Below, one piece after another: positions 7,245 to 15,301 of a stretch of 64,000 nucleotides of DNA. This DNA comes from Verrucomicrobiota bacterium (GTDB lineage Bacteria; Verrucomicrobiota; Verrucomicrobiia; Opitutales; Opitutaceae), in NCBI GenBank assembly GCA_023391285.1, contig JAEWBF010000100.1, positions 1-64,000 on the forward strand. The letters run 5' to 3'. The notes under the pieces were generated by a model, which did no database searches, was not told where the DNA came from, and worked only from the letters and a program-made list of their open reading frames with translations. Numbering within the stretch: the first letter of the stretch is position 1; every line of letters starts with the position of its first letter. The position numbers and the translations under genes were made by a program.

Positions 7245-9628
7245 CGGGCGGCGAGATGATCGTGCGTGGCGGGGCTGGCGTGGGCGTGCTGATGAGGCTG
7301 GGTGGCGCCGGGTGAGAGGGGCAGGGCGAAACTGCGAAGGTTCACGGCGACGGCGGCGGGGGCATCTTCGCGAATGTGGTAGGCGTTATTTGGTTGGAGG
7401 CCTTCGATGCGCTGGGTCTGGCGGCTGACAGGCCAGAAAATTTCGGCGTAGAGGATGGCGGTGGCGTCGCCGAGGCCGATTTCTTGGCGGAGCGGCGAAG
7501 CTCCGAAACTGCCGCCGCTGGAAATCTCGCGGTGGAGCGTGCGTTCGCCGGAAGGGGTTTGGAGCACAATTTTTACGCGGGCGCCGCGGGCGTCGCGGTT
7601 GGATTTCACGCCTTCGAGTTGGAGTTTGAGCCAGCGGTTGCCGTGACCGGGATTGGCGAAGAGTTGGTTGCGGTAGGAGTCGCCGGAGACGGCGCCGCCC
7701 ATGTCGGCGTAGACGTCCTGATCGCCATCGTTGTCGATATCGCCGAACGCGATGGCGTGGCCTTTTTGGAGCTGGCCGAAGCCGCCGGAGGTGGTGACGT
7801 CCTGGAAACGATGGGCGCCATCGTTGCGGAACATGCGATTGGGAAGAAGCGTGGTGTAATCGGGATCGCCGGTGCCGACGTAGAAATCGAGCCAGCCGTC
7901 GTTATCGAGGTCGCCGAAATTGCAGCCCATCGTGTGGAGGACTTTGTAGAGACCGACCTGTTTGGTGACGTCGGCGAACGTGCCGTCGCCCTGGTTGCGG
8001 AAAAGCCGCGAGCGGTGACCGGCGTGAGGGATGCCAAGGTAATCGGCGGCGATGTCGCCGGCATCCTGGATGCCGTAGCCATTGACCATGAGATCAAGCC
8101 AGCCGTCGTTGTCGTAGTCCCAGAACCAGCAGGAGAAGCTTTCGAACGGCTGCGTGACGCCGGCCGCGAGTGCGACGTCGGTGAAACGCCACGGCGCGCG
8201 GGCGGAGCCGACGTCGACGGCGGGGCCGTCGTTACGAAGGAGGAGGTTGGGGCCGGATTTGCGGGAGAGGTAGAGATCGGGGCGTCCGTCGTTGTTGAAA
8301 TCTCCGGCGATAACGGCCTTCACGAACCCGACGAAGGCGACGCCGCTGGCGGAGGCGCATTCGGTGAACGTGCCGTCGCCATTATTTCGATACAGCTCGC
8401 ACGGGTAGGGCTGGCTTTCGCCGGGAGTGGTTTCGTTGCCGATGAAGACATCGAGAAGTCCGTCGCCGTTGTAATCGAACCAGGCGGCGGTCTGGGTGGG
8501 ATTGAAGCTGAGGAGGCCGGCTTCCTCGGTGACATCGGTGAAGGTGCCGTCGCCGTTGTTGCGGAGAAGGGAATTCGGATGGCGGCCCATGTCGCCGAGC
8601 CAGGCGCCGCGGAGAACGAGGACGTCGATGAAACCGTCGTTGTTGTAATCGGCGTGGATCATGTTCAGTCCGCCGGTGAGGCCGAGCAGACCGGATTCGG
8701 CGGTGCGTTCGGTGAAGGTGGCGTCGCCGTTGTTGACCCAGGAACGGAGCTGGCCGGTGGAACGCCACGTGGAGGCGAGGACGTCGAGAAAACCGTCGTG
8801 GTTGAAGTCGTCGAGAATGACCCCGCCGGCGAGTTCGTCGGCGTCGAGGCCGAGGGCGGGCGCGACGTCGGGAAAACGTTTGATGTCGTAATCCGATTCG
8901 AACGCTTGCGGAGGAATGACCCAGCGGGCGGGAACTTTGCTGGGATACTCGCCGAGTGTCATGTAGGCGATGTTGAGGAGCCAGCGGGCGCGGAGATCGC
9001 CGGGGAATTTTTCGAGCAGCGGGGTCAGCTCGGCGATGGCGGCGCGAGAGCCCTCCGGGAGCTGGTGGATGCCGCCGTGGCGAATGGGAAAAAGGCAGGA
9101 GTCGCCGTTGTGATTGAGGAGGCAGTTTTCCTGTTCGCCGATGCGAAGATGGGAGATGGCCTTGAGGGTTTGGACGCGGGCGAAGAGGTGGGCCGGAAGA
9201 TCGGGCGTGCGTTCGCGGAGTCCGGCTTCGTAGTGCTGGTATTGAACGAGGGCTTCGCGGGACGCGCCGGCGCGAAGAAGCGCGTTGCCGTAAGGGAGAC
9301 GGAATTTCTGGCGTTCGGCCGGGTCGCTGGTTTTGGCGAGTGCGGCGCGAAGGAGATCGGCGGTTTCGGACGCGCGGTAGGGGTTTTCGTAAGGAGCGCC
9401 GTCGGAGGCGAGTTTTTGGAGCAGCGCGGCCATGCGACGCGTGCTTTCCGGCTGATTTGGCATCGGAGTGCCGGGGATCGCAGTGGGCGAGCAGAATTCC
9501 GGGTTGACCGGAAGCGCGGCGAACGAAGCGCTGACGGTGCAGAGCGCGAAAGAGAGGAAGAGCGTGCGCTTAATGGGCGACGCGTGGGCACAGGAAAGGG
9601 AAAGTGCCCGGAGAGCGGGGGAGGGCAT
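7241..9628 (-). CDS. Secreted CRTAC1-family protein with TPR-like N-terminus, FG-GAP repeats and ASPIC/UnbV domain
   Basis: 795 aa. A signal peptide (about 1-38) precedes a helical TPR-like region (about 55-215, for example LRAGASREALVQYQHYEAGL). About seven FG-GAP/VCBS units with DxNxDGxxD loops follow (about 245-640), then a C-terminal ASPIC/UnbV segment (GNRWLKLQLEG... RGARVKI... FGASPLRQEIGLGDA). The shape is like the CRTAC1/UnbV proteins common in Verrucomicrobia, Planctomycetes and Acidobacteria; the function is not established. It overlaps the FKBP-like gene by an ATGA junction, which suggests the two act together outside the cytoplasm, perhaps with the FKBP helping to fold this protein. 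That partnership is inference. Confidence 0.85.
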   Translation of the reverse strand: MPSPALRALSLSCAHASPIKRTLFLSFALCTVSASFAALPVNPEFCSPTAIPGTPMPNQPESTRRMAALLQKLASDGAPYENPYRASETADLLRAALAKTSDPAERQKFRLPYGNALLRAGASREALVQYQHYEAGLRERTPDLPAHLFARVQTLKAISHLRIGEQENCLLNHNGDSCLFPIRHGGIHQLPEGSRAAIAELTPLLEKFPGDLRARWLLNIAYMTLGEYPSKVPARWVIPPQAFESDYDIKRFPDVAPALGLDADELAGGVILDDFNHDGFLDVLASTWRSTGQLRSWVNNGDATFTERTAESGLLGLTGGLNMIHADYNNDGFIDVLVLRGAWLGDMGRHPNSLLRNNGDGTFTDVTEEAGLLSFNPTQTAAWFDYNGDGLLDVFIGNETTPGESQPYPCELYRNNGDGTFTECASASGVAFVGFVKAVIAGDFNNDGRPDLYLSRKSGPNLLLRNDGPAVDVGSARAPWRFTDVALAAGVTQPFESFSCWFWDYDNDGWLDLMVNGYGIQDAGDIAADYLGIPHAGHRSRLFRNQGDGTFADVTKQVGLYKVLHTMGCNFGDLDNDGWLDFYVGTGDPDYTTLLPNRMFRNDGAHRFQDVTTSGGFGQLQKGHAIAFGDIDNDGDQDVYADMGGAVSGDSYRNQLFANPGHGNRWLKLQLEGVKSNRDARGARVKIVLQTPSGERTLHREISSGGSFGASPLRQEIGLGDATAILYAEIFWPVSRQTQRIEGLQPNNAYHIREDAPAAVAVNLRSFALPLSPGATQPHQHAHASPATHDHLAAR

Positions 9629-9747
9629 GATGCTGGCGTAGTGGGGCCAGCGGCGAACGGAACGGCAGAGGGCTGAGATGCTGAAAAACGGAGGTTAGAT
9701 GCTCAGCGGCGGAAGGGAATGTAGTGGGCGGACGGATGCGCGGCGAT

Positions 9748-10509
9748 TTAGAGAGGCTCGGGGAGGAAGCGCTCGAGGCGGCCGCGGAAGTTGCGGGAGA
9801 GCGGGAGGCGCTGGCCGGTGTCGAGCACGACGACGTAGTCGCCGTAGGCGGCGGACTGAAGTTCTCGGACGCGGTTGAGGTGAACGAGCGCGGAACGGTT
9901 GATGCGGGCGAAACCGGAGGCGGAGAAACGGGCCTCGAGGGACGAAAGCGTTTCGCGGAGCATGAAGCGCTTTTGATCGGCGAGGTGGATCACGCAGTAG
10001 TTGTTGGCGGCTTCGACCCAGACGATGTCGCTGTGTTTGAGAAAGACGACGCGGCCATCGGCGCGAACGGCGATGCGTTCGGGTTCGGGCGCGCGCGAGG
10101 CGAGCAGGGTTTCGAGACGGGAGCCGAGATCGCGTTCGCGTTGGGCGGCGATCGAATCACGGACGCGTTTCAGCGCGAGTTGCAGGCGAGCGCGGTCGAA
10201 GGGTTTCAACAAGTAGTCGGTTGCTTCGGCGGCGAAGGCTTCGACGGCGAAGCGTTCGTGGGCGGTGACGAAGACGATGGCGGGCCGGGGATCGGGCAGG
10301 CGGCGGATGACTTCGAGGCCGTCGCAACCGGGCATCTGCATGTCGAGAAAGACGAGATCGGGCTGAAAGGTTTGGATGGAGGCGAGCGCGTCGATGCCGT
10401 TGGAGGCTTCGCCGACGATTTCAAGATTGGGGTCGGTGGACAGCAGCGCGCGCATGCGGTCACGCGCGAGCGGCTCGTCGTCGACGATAAGGATCCGCAG
10501 CTTGGTCAT
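9748..10509 (-). CDS. LytTR-family response regulator (second of a tandem pair)
   Basis: 253 aa, start set at MTKLRILIVDDEPLAR, where the receiver domain begins; the longer frame has an unrelated N-terminus. The receiver carries the acidic pair in VDDEP, phospho-acceptor Asp56 (VFLDMQMPG) and the conserved Lys in YLLKPF. A C-terminal LytTR DNA-binding domain (about 150-250) has VWVEAANNYCVIHLA and FARINRSALVHLNRV. It is plainly a paralogue of the regulator encoded just upstream on the same strand, with many identical stretches. The 211-bp gap between them contains a palindrome and room for a separate promoter. It likely answers to the kinase at 11.6-12.6 kb. Confidence 0.93.
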   Translation of the reverse strand: MTKLRILIVDDEPLARDRMRALLSTDPNLEIVGEASNGIDALASIQTFQPDLVFLDMQMPGCDGLEVIRRLPDPRPAIVFVTAHERFAVEAFAAEATDYLLKPFDRARLQLALKRVRDSIAAQRERDLGSRLETLLASRAPEPERIAVRADGRVVFLKHSDIVWVEAANNYCVIHLADQKRFMLRETLSSLEARFSASGFARINRSALVHLNRVRELQSAAYGDYVVVLDTGQRLPLSRNFRGRLERFLPEPL

Positions 10510-10681
10510 GGAACGTTTCCGGGGGGCAGGAAATGTGCCGCCACGGTGAAACGCCGAGAGAGCTTGGAAACAGTTCTGGGGTGGTCGGCGGTGGGCCGAT
10601 GGTGATGCGCCGGAAGACGAGGGCGAAAGGTGCGGCGCGGAGCAGGCGCGGGCGCGAAGCACGGGAATGCGCGACGAAATT

Positions 10682-10701
10682 GCGCGGTGGGGGCACCGCG
10701 C
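10682..10701. repeat. GC-rich palindrome between the two LytTR genes
   Basis: An 8-bp stem GCGCGGTG / CACCGCGC with a GGGG loop, followed by CTCC. It lies 20 bases past the stop of the first LytTR regulator on the minus strand. There is no T-run, so it could be a processing or REP-type hairpin rather than an intrinsic terminator. It resembles the hairpin after the fasciclin gene more than the GGCGGGGTC family. Confidence 0.5.
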
Positions 10702-10720
10702 CTCCATCGGAGGGGCCCGA

Positions 10721-11488
10721 TTAGTCGGCGATGAATTTGGCGAACTGGCCGCGCTGGGTGCGGCTGAGCGGGAGGCGGGTGGCGCCGTCGCGGAGGATTA
10801 CGGTGTAATCACCGTGAAAAGTGGGCTGGAGTTCGCGGACGCAATCGAGCCGCACGATGGCGGAGCGATTGACGCGGGCGAAGTCGGAGGAGCCGAGGCG
10901 TTCTTCGATGGCGGTGAGCGTTTCGCGAACGATGAGGCGCGAGGCGTCGGCGAGATGAAGAAGGACGTAGTTGTCGGCGGCTTCGACCCAGACGATTTCG
11001 TCGGGCTTGAGAAACACGACGCGGCCTTCGGATTTGAAGGCGAGGCGCGTGGGTTTTTTGGCGGGCGCGGAGTCGGAGAGAAGAGATTCGAGACGGGCGC
11101 TGAGGTCGCCGGCGCGACGTTGGCGGACGTGTTCGGCGGCGCGAGTGAGGGCGGTTTTGAGGCGGTCGCGATCGAACGGTTTCAGGAGGTAATCGACAGC
11201 GTCGACGCCGAAGGCATCGACGGCGAAGCGATCGTGGGCGGTGGCGAAGACGATGGCGGGGCGTTGTTTGGGCGGGAGTTTTTGGACGACTTGGAGGCCG
11301 TTGGCGCCGGGCATTTGGACGTCGAGGAAGACGACGTCGGGCGGATTTTTTTCGATGGCGGCGAGGGCTTCGTCGCCATTGCTGCATTCGCCGACGATTT
11401 CGATGGCGCTGTCGTTGCGCAGGAGGGCGCGGAGGCGTTCGCGGGCGAGGGGTTCGTCGTCGACGATGAGGAGGCGGAGTTTGGTCAC
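10721..11488 (-). CDS. LytTR-family response regulator (first of a tandem pair)
   Basis: 255 aa beginning MTKLRLLIVDDEPLARERLRA. The receiver domain has the VDDEP acidic pocket, Asp56 (VFLDVQMPG) and the Lys of YLLKPF. After a linker comes a LytTR domain (about 160-255) with VWVEAADNYVLLHLA, RETLTAIEERL and FARVNRSAIVRL. It sits 64 bp downstream of the histidine kinase on the same strand, so the two are probably one transcript and a cognate pair. The close paralogue immediately downstream means one kinase may feed two regulators. Confidence 0.94.
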   Translation of the reverse strand: MTKLRLLIVDDEPLARERLRALLRNDSAIEIVGECSNGDEALAAIEKNPPDVVFLDVQMPGANGLQVVQKLPPKQRPAIVFATAHDRFAVDAFGVDAVDYLLKPFDRDRLKTALTRAAEHVRQRRAGDLSARLESLLSDSAPAKKPTRLAFKSEGRVVFLKPDEIVWVEAADNYVLLHLADASRLIVRETLTAIEERLGSSDFARVNRSAIVRLDCVRELQPTFHGDYTVILRDGATRLPLSRTQRGQFAKFIAD

Positions 11489-11552
11489 GGGGTTAGGCGG
11501 GGAATCGGTTTAACCACGAAGGGAAACGACTACACAGGAATGAGGACTTGGT

Positions 11553-12641
11553 TTAGTGGGCCAAGGGGAAGGTGAGGCGGACGTGGAGGCCGCCTTCGGG
11601 TTGGTTGAACATTTCGAAACGCTGGGCGTCGCCGTAGAGTTCGCGGAGGCGGGCGCGGCTGTTGGCGGTGCCGATGCCTTCGCGGGTGAAGCCGCCGGGC
11701 GGCATGCCAGCGCCGTTGTCGATGACGGAGAGGACGAGGTTTTGGTTTTCGCGGGACGAGCGGACGGTGATGAGACCGCGGCGGACGTGAGGTTCGATGC
11801 CGTGGCGGATGGCGTTCTCGACGAGCGGCTGGAGGATGAGGTTGGGGACCTGGGCGTCGAGGGTCGCGGGGTCGATTTCCATGCGGACATCGAGGCGATC
11901 GCGAAAACGAATTTGTTCAATGCCGAGGTAACATTCCAGAAAAGCGATCTCGGTGCGAAGCGGGGCGAGCGGCGTGCCGGTTTGCGACATCGTCATGCGC
12001 AGGAGCTCGGCGAGCTTGATGAGCATGCGGTCGGCGGCGTCGACGTCGGTATACATCAGGGACGAGATCCCGTTGAGGGCGTTGAAGAGAAAGTGGGGCT
12101 TGAGCTGACGAAGGAGCGACTGAAGGCGGGCCTCGGTGAGGTGTTTCTCGAGCTCGAGGGTTTGAACCGTGCGCTCGTGGTATTTGCGGTAGTAGTCGAG
12201 CGCGTGGCTAACGGAGACGATGACCCCGTAGATGAGGAGATTGAACGGGAAGGTTTTGACGAAGAGCGGTTGGAAGATTTCCAGGAAAGTCGTCTCTTCG
12301 CCGATGAACGCGGCGTGGGCGACGCCCACGGCGGCGCGAAGGATCACGTAGAGAAATGCGAAACCGAAAGCGGCGGCGAGGTGGATGCCAGCGGTGCGCC
12401 AGGGGACGTTGGCTTCCGGCGGAAAGCGCCGCGCGAGACGGGCGATTGGCAGTGAGAGGAGCGCCCAGACATACCAATCGGCGAGCGAATAGCTGATGGC
12501 CTGGCCCCAGGTGATGGAGCGCCCGAGCATGCTACTCGAAAGATAGAATTGGCCAGCGAAGGCGAAACCGATGAGGGACCAGAGGACGAAAAAGCCGAGT
12601 GCTCCAAGGATGCGGCGAACGGCGGGGCGGGGACTCGGCAT
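11553..12641 (-). CDS. LytS/YehU-type membrane sensor histidine kinase
   Basis: 362 aa from MPSPRPAVRRILGAL. The longer frame adds about 100 residues of Gly/Asn/Thr-rich sequence and would run into the divergent gene, so it was rejected. Four hydrophobic segments (about 12-35, 50-70, 83-110, 125-147) form the sensor. The His_kinase box follows: RQLKPHFLFNALNGISSL with phospho-acceptor His183. The ATPase part has LILQPLVENAIRHGI (N-box) and VIDNGAGMP (G1). This is the architecture that pairs with LytTR regulators, two of which follow on the same strand. The signal is unknown; the divergent neighbour is a membrane-anchored CRTAC1 protein. Confidence 0.92.
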   Translation of the reverse strand: MPSPRPAVRRILGALGFFVLWSLIGFAFAGQFYLSSSMLGRSITWGQAISYSLADWYVWALLSLPIARLARRFPPEANVPWRTAGIHLAAAFGFAFLYVILRAAVGVAHAAFIGEETTFLEIFQPLFVKTFPFNLLIYGVIVSVSHALDYYRKYHERTVQTLELEKHLTEARLQSLLRQLKPHFLFNALNGISSLMYTDVDAADRMLIKLAELLRMTMSQTGTPLAPLRTEIAFLECYLGIEQIRFRDRLDVRMEIDPATLDAQVPNLILQPLVENAIRHGIEPHVRRGLITVRSSRENQNLVLSVIDNGAGMPPGGFTREGIGTANSRARLRELYGDAQRFEMFNQPEGGLHVRLTFPLAH

Positions 12642-12714
12642 CGGGAAAACGTTTACAGCGACGGTTGGCGGCTGGTTCAATCTGGTCGCGCGGAATTGCG
12701 CAACGACATCCTGA
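12642..12714. promoter_or_regulatory. Divergent intergenic region between the LytS-type kinase and a CRTAC1 gene
   Basis: 73 bp separate the two divergent start codons, so promoters for both genes must lie here or within the coding ends. I could not assign convincing -35/-10 boxes. It would be a natural place for LytTR sites, which I could not recognise. Confidence 0.4.
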
Positions 12715-14472
12715 ATGAGCGAACGCGGAACAGGCAATGTGTTGGAGGAGCGAAGCGCGGATCCGACGACGCGGATGCCGGCGGAAGAGTCGGCGCAGCG
12801 ACCTGCGCTGCCGGTGTCGCCCTTGGTGGCGGTGTTGTTGCCGGTGGTGGTGGCGGCGATCGTGACGGGTGGGTTGTTCGCGTGGTGGTTCCCGCCGGTA
12901 GCGCCGGGAACGGTTCCGCCGGAGGTGCGATTCACGGATATCACGGAAGAATCGGGTTTAGGGGCGTGGAGTCCGGTGGCGACGGACCAATCTCCGACGA
13001 CGCTGGGCGGCGGTGTGGTGTGTTTCGATTACGACGGCGACGGGCATCTCGACGTGTTGTTTGTGGGCGGAGGAACGTGGCCGTGGGAGGAAGGGCTGGG
13101 GAAGCGGGTGAGCCGTGGGAGCCTCGGGTTGTTTCGCAACGACGGAACGGGGAAGTTCACGGAAGTGACGGCGAGCGCGGGATTGAATGTGGAGTTGCAG
13201 GGGATGACGGCGACGGCGGGGGATTTTGACGGGGACGGTCGGCCGGATTTGTTCGTGACCTGTGTGGGATCGAATCACCTGTTTCGGAATCTCGGGCGCG
13301 GGCGATTCGAGGACGTGACGGAGCGGGCGGGTCTGGCGGAGGTGGACAACACGTGGAGCACGGGCGCGTGCTGGATCGATTTCGATGAAGATGGACGGCT
13401 GGATTTGGTCGTGTGCCACTACGCGCGCTGGCCACTTGAAGTGGAGCTGAGCGCGGCGTTTACGGTGGCAGATATCGGGCGGTCGTATGGTGCGCCGGTG
13501 GGATTCGTGGGAGCGTTCCCGTCGGTGTATCGAAATCTTGGAGATGGGCGTTTTGCGTTGGAGCCCGGCGGGGCGGGGCTGCGTGACGTGGATGCGGAGA
13601 CGGGTTTTCCGAAAGCGAAAACGCTCGCGGTGGCGCCGGTGGATGCGAACGGCGACGGGCGGATCGATCTGCTGTTTACTTATCATGTGGCGGAAAGCGC
13701 GCTCTTCGTGAACGACGGCGGAACGTTTCGTCGGTGGTCGGGCGCAGCGGGACGACGGCGCGAAGGTGGGTCGGCGGAGTTGGCGCTGGCGGGATCGCTG
13801 GCGTTGGCGGCGGCGGATACGGACGGGAGATCGGGGGCGTTGCAGGCGCTGAGTGCGATGATGCGTGGTGAGCCGGGCGACGTGGTGGAGTTGAGCGGGA
13901 AGCTGGGGGTGGCGTTGCTCGATTACGATTTGGACGGGCGGAGGGACGTTTTCAGCGCGAATGGGCGGGCGGAGCCGGACACGAATCGGTTTCGCGACGT
14001 GCGACCGTTTGGCGCGACACCGGAATTGCGGTGGAACCGCGGCGGCGAGTGGGTTGGCGTGCCGGCGGGCGTGGATGCGCGTTGGACGGCGCCGTTGGTG
14101 GGGCGAGGCGTGGCGGCGGGGGATTTGGACGGCGATGGAGATTTGGACGTGCTGATCGCGCAAAGTGGCGCGGGACCGCGGGTGTTGCGCAACGATCAGA
14201 AAGGCGGGCAGTGGTTGGGAATCGATTTGGTGGCGAAACGTGGCGTGCGGGAGGCGTATGGGGCGCGCGTGGAGGTGCATACACCACGGCGCGTGCACGT
14301 GCAGACGGTGATGCCGGAAGTGACTTACATGGCGCAATCGGCGGGCGGATTGACCTTTGGGCTGGGGGACGACGCGCGCGTGCGCCGCGTGGTGGTGCAT
14401 TGGCCGGATGGAGCGCGGCAGGAGTTTCGGCCGGAGGCGGTGAATCGGCGGTGGGTGGTGGAGCAGCGGTGA
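12715..14472 (+). CDS. Membrane-anchored CRTAC1-family protein (FG-GAP repeats, C-terminal ASPIC/UnbV)
   Basis: 585 aa. A short polar N-terminus precedes one hydrophobic segment (about 34-57, LVAVLLPVVVAAIVTGGLFAW) that works as a signal anchor. Residues about 68-470 hold FG-GAP/VCBS repeats with DYDGDGHLD, DFDGDGRPD and DLDGDGDLD loops. The end (about 490-585) is an ASPIC/UnbV domain: WLGIDLVAKRG, YGARVEVHT, GGLTFGLGDDARVRRVVVHW. This is the third CRTAC1 protein in 14.5 kb and the only one divergent from the LytTR system, so it may be that system's target or sensor partner; this rests on position only. A REP-like palindrome follows its stop. Confidence 0.85.
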   Translation: MSERGTGNVLEERSADPTTRMPAEESAQRPALPVSPLVAVLLPVVVAAIVTGGLFAWWFPPVAPGTVPPEVRFTDITEESGLGAWSPVATDQSPTTLGGGVVCFDYDGDGHLDVLFVGGGTWPWEEGLGKRVSRGSLGLFRNDGTGKFTEVTASAGLNVELQGMTATAGDFDGDGRPDLFVTCVGSNHLFRNLGRGRFEDVTERAGLAEVDNTWSTGACWIDFDEDGRLDLVVCHYARWPLEVELSAAFTVADIGRSYGAPVGFVGAFPSVYRNLGDGRFALEPGGAGLRDVDAETGFPKAKTLAVAPVDANGDGRIDLLFTYHVAESALFVNDGGTFRRWSGAAGRRREGGSAELALAGSLALAAADTDGRSGALQALSAMMRGEPGDVVELSGKLGVALLDYDLDGRRDVFSANGRAEPDTNRFRDVRPFGATPELRWNRGGEWVGVPAGVDARWTAPLVGRGVAAGDLDGDGDLDVLIAQSGAGPRVLRNDQKGGQWLGIDLVAKRGVREAYGARVEVHTPRRVHVQTVMPEVTYMAQSAGGLTFGLGDDARVRRVVVHWPDGARQEFRPEAVNRRWVVEQR

Positions 14473-14496
14473 GGGGCCGGATTCGAACCTTGGGAC

Positions 14497-14522
14497 GGCG
14501 GGGTCGGGAGACCCCGCCCTAC
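14497..14522. repeat. REP-like palindrome, copy 2
   Basis: Perfect 9-bp stem GGCGGGGTC / GACCCCGCC with loop GGGA and a CTAC tail, 24 bp after the CRTAC1 stop. The same sequence recurs near 50.0 kb. Confidence 0.75.
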
Positions 14523-14642
14523 ATCGCGCAAAGCGCGGTGTTGACAGTGAAGGGAAAGTCCGGCGAATTCTGCCCCCTTTCACTCGAAACCGAGCGGTAG
14601 TAGCCGCCGCGGATCGACTCCGAATTTCAACCAACTCGTCCC

Positions 14643-15155
14643 ATGGCCCAAAGCGAAATCCTCCTCGTCAAACCCGTCGACAACCTCGGTGGCGAAGGCG
14701 ATCAAGTTAAAGTCCGCGCCGGTTACGCTCGGAACTATCTGCTGCCGCGCGGCATTGCGGTGCCGATGACGACGGCGAATCGCAAGCAGGTCGAGTCGCT
14801 GAAGAAGCGTCGCGCGGAGCGCGAAGCGAAGGAACTCGGCGGTGCGCAGGAGCTGGCCAAGAAGCTCGAGAAGAAGAGCCTGGCGTTTGCGGTGAAGACC
14901 GGCGAAGGCGGCCGGATGTTCGGCGCGATCACGGCCAACGACATTCACGAGAAGCTGGCGGCCGACGGGCTCGAGATCGACAAGAAGCGCATCCACCTGC
15001 ACACGCCGGTGAAGACGCTGGGCCAGCACACGGTGAAGATCAAACTGCACGCCGATGTCTCGGTGGAATTGAACTTCGACGTGGTGTCGGAGAACCCGAT
15101 CGAGCCGGCGGCTCCGGTCGAGAACGCGGACAAGAAGACCGAAAAGAAGAAATAA
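14643..15155 (+). CDS. rplI: 50S ribosomal protein L9
   Basis: 170 aa. The N-terminal domain has LLVKPVDNLGGEGDQVKVRAG followed by YARNYLLPRGIA, the L9 signature that binds 23S rRNA. The long connecting helix is rich in Lys/Glu (about 45-80). The C-terminal domain shows FGAITANDIHEKL and LGQHTVKIKLHADV. A charged tail of about 20 residues (NADKKTEKKK) is longer than in E. coli L9. It is followed by an intrinsic terminator, then dnaB. rplI next to dnaB is a widespread bacterial arrangement. Confidence 0.98.
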   Translation: MAQSEILLVKPVDNLGGEGDQVKVRAGYARNYLLPRGIAVPMTTANRKQVESLKKRRAEREAKELGGAQELAKKLEKKSLAFAVKTGEGGRMFGAITANDIHEKLAADGLEIDKKRIHLHTPVKTLGQHTVKIKLHADVSVELNFDVVSENPIEPAAPVENADKKTEKKK

Positions 15156-15179
15156 GCGGTCGCTTTTGGCTTTTGAAAT

Positions 15180-15218
15180 GAAGGCCGTGCTCGGGGACGA
15201 GCGCGGCCTTCGTGTTTT
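15180..15218 (+). terminator. Rho-independent terminator after rplI
   Basis: A 14-bp stem (GAAGGCCGTGCTCG pairing with CGAGCGCGGCCTTC, one G-T pair) with loop GGGA, followed by CGTGTTTT. It starts 24 bp after the rplI stop and separates rplI from dnaB. Confidence 0.85.
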
Positions 15219-15301
15219 GCGACAGGACAAAGTGGTGGATAACTTCCGCATAAGACATCGTTGCCGGAACGAGGCGTTCCGCGCTCACTCGCGCGCTTAC
15301 G

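Noticed and set aside
12958..14634. 558-aa minus-strand frame
   Set aside because: Shadow of the third CRTAC1 gene; runs through its whole length and into rplI upstream sequence without a domain.
14535..14642. A Shine-Dalgarno or promoter for rplI
   Set aside because: No GGAGG-like sequence or clear -35/-10 pair stands out before the ATG.
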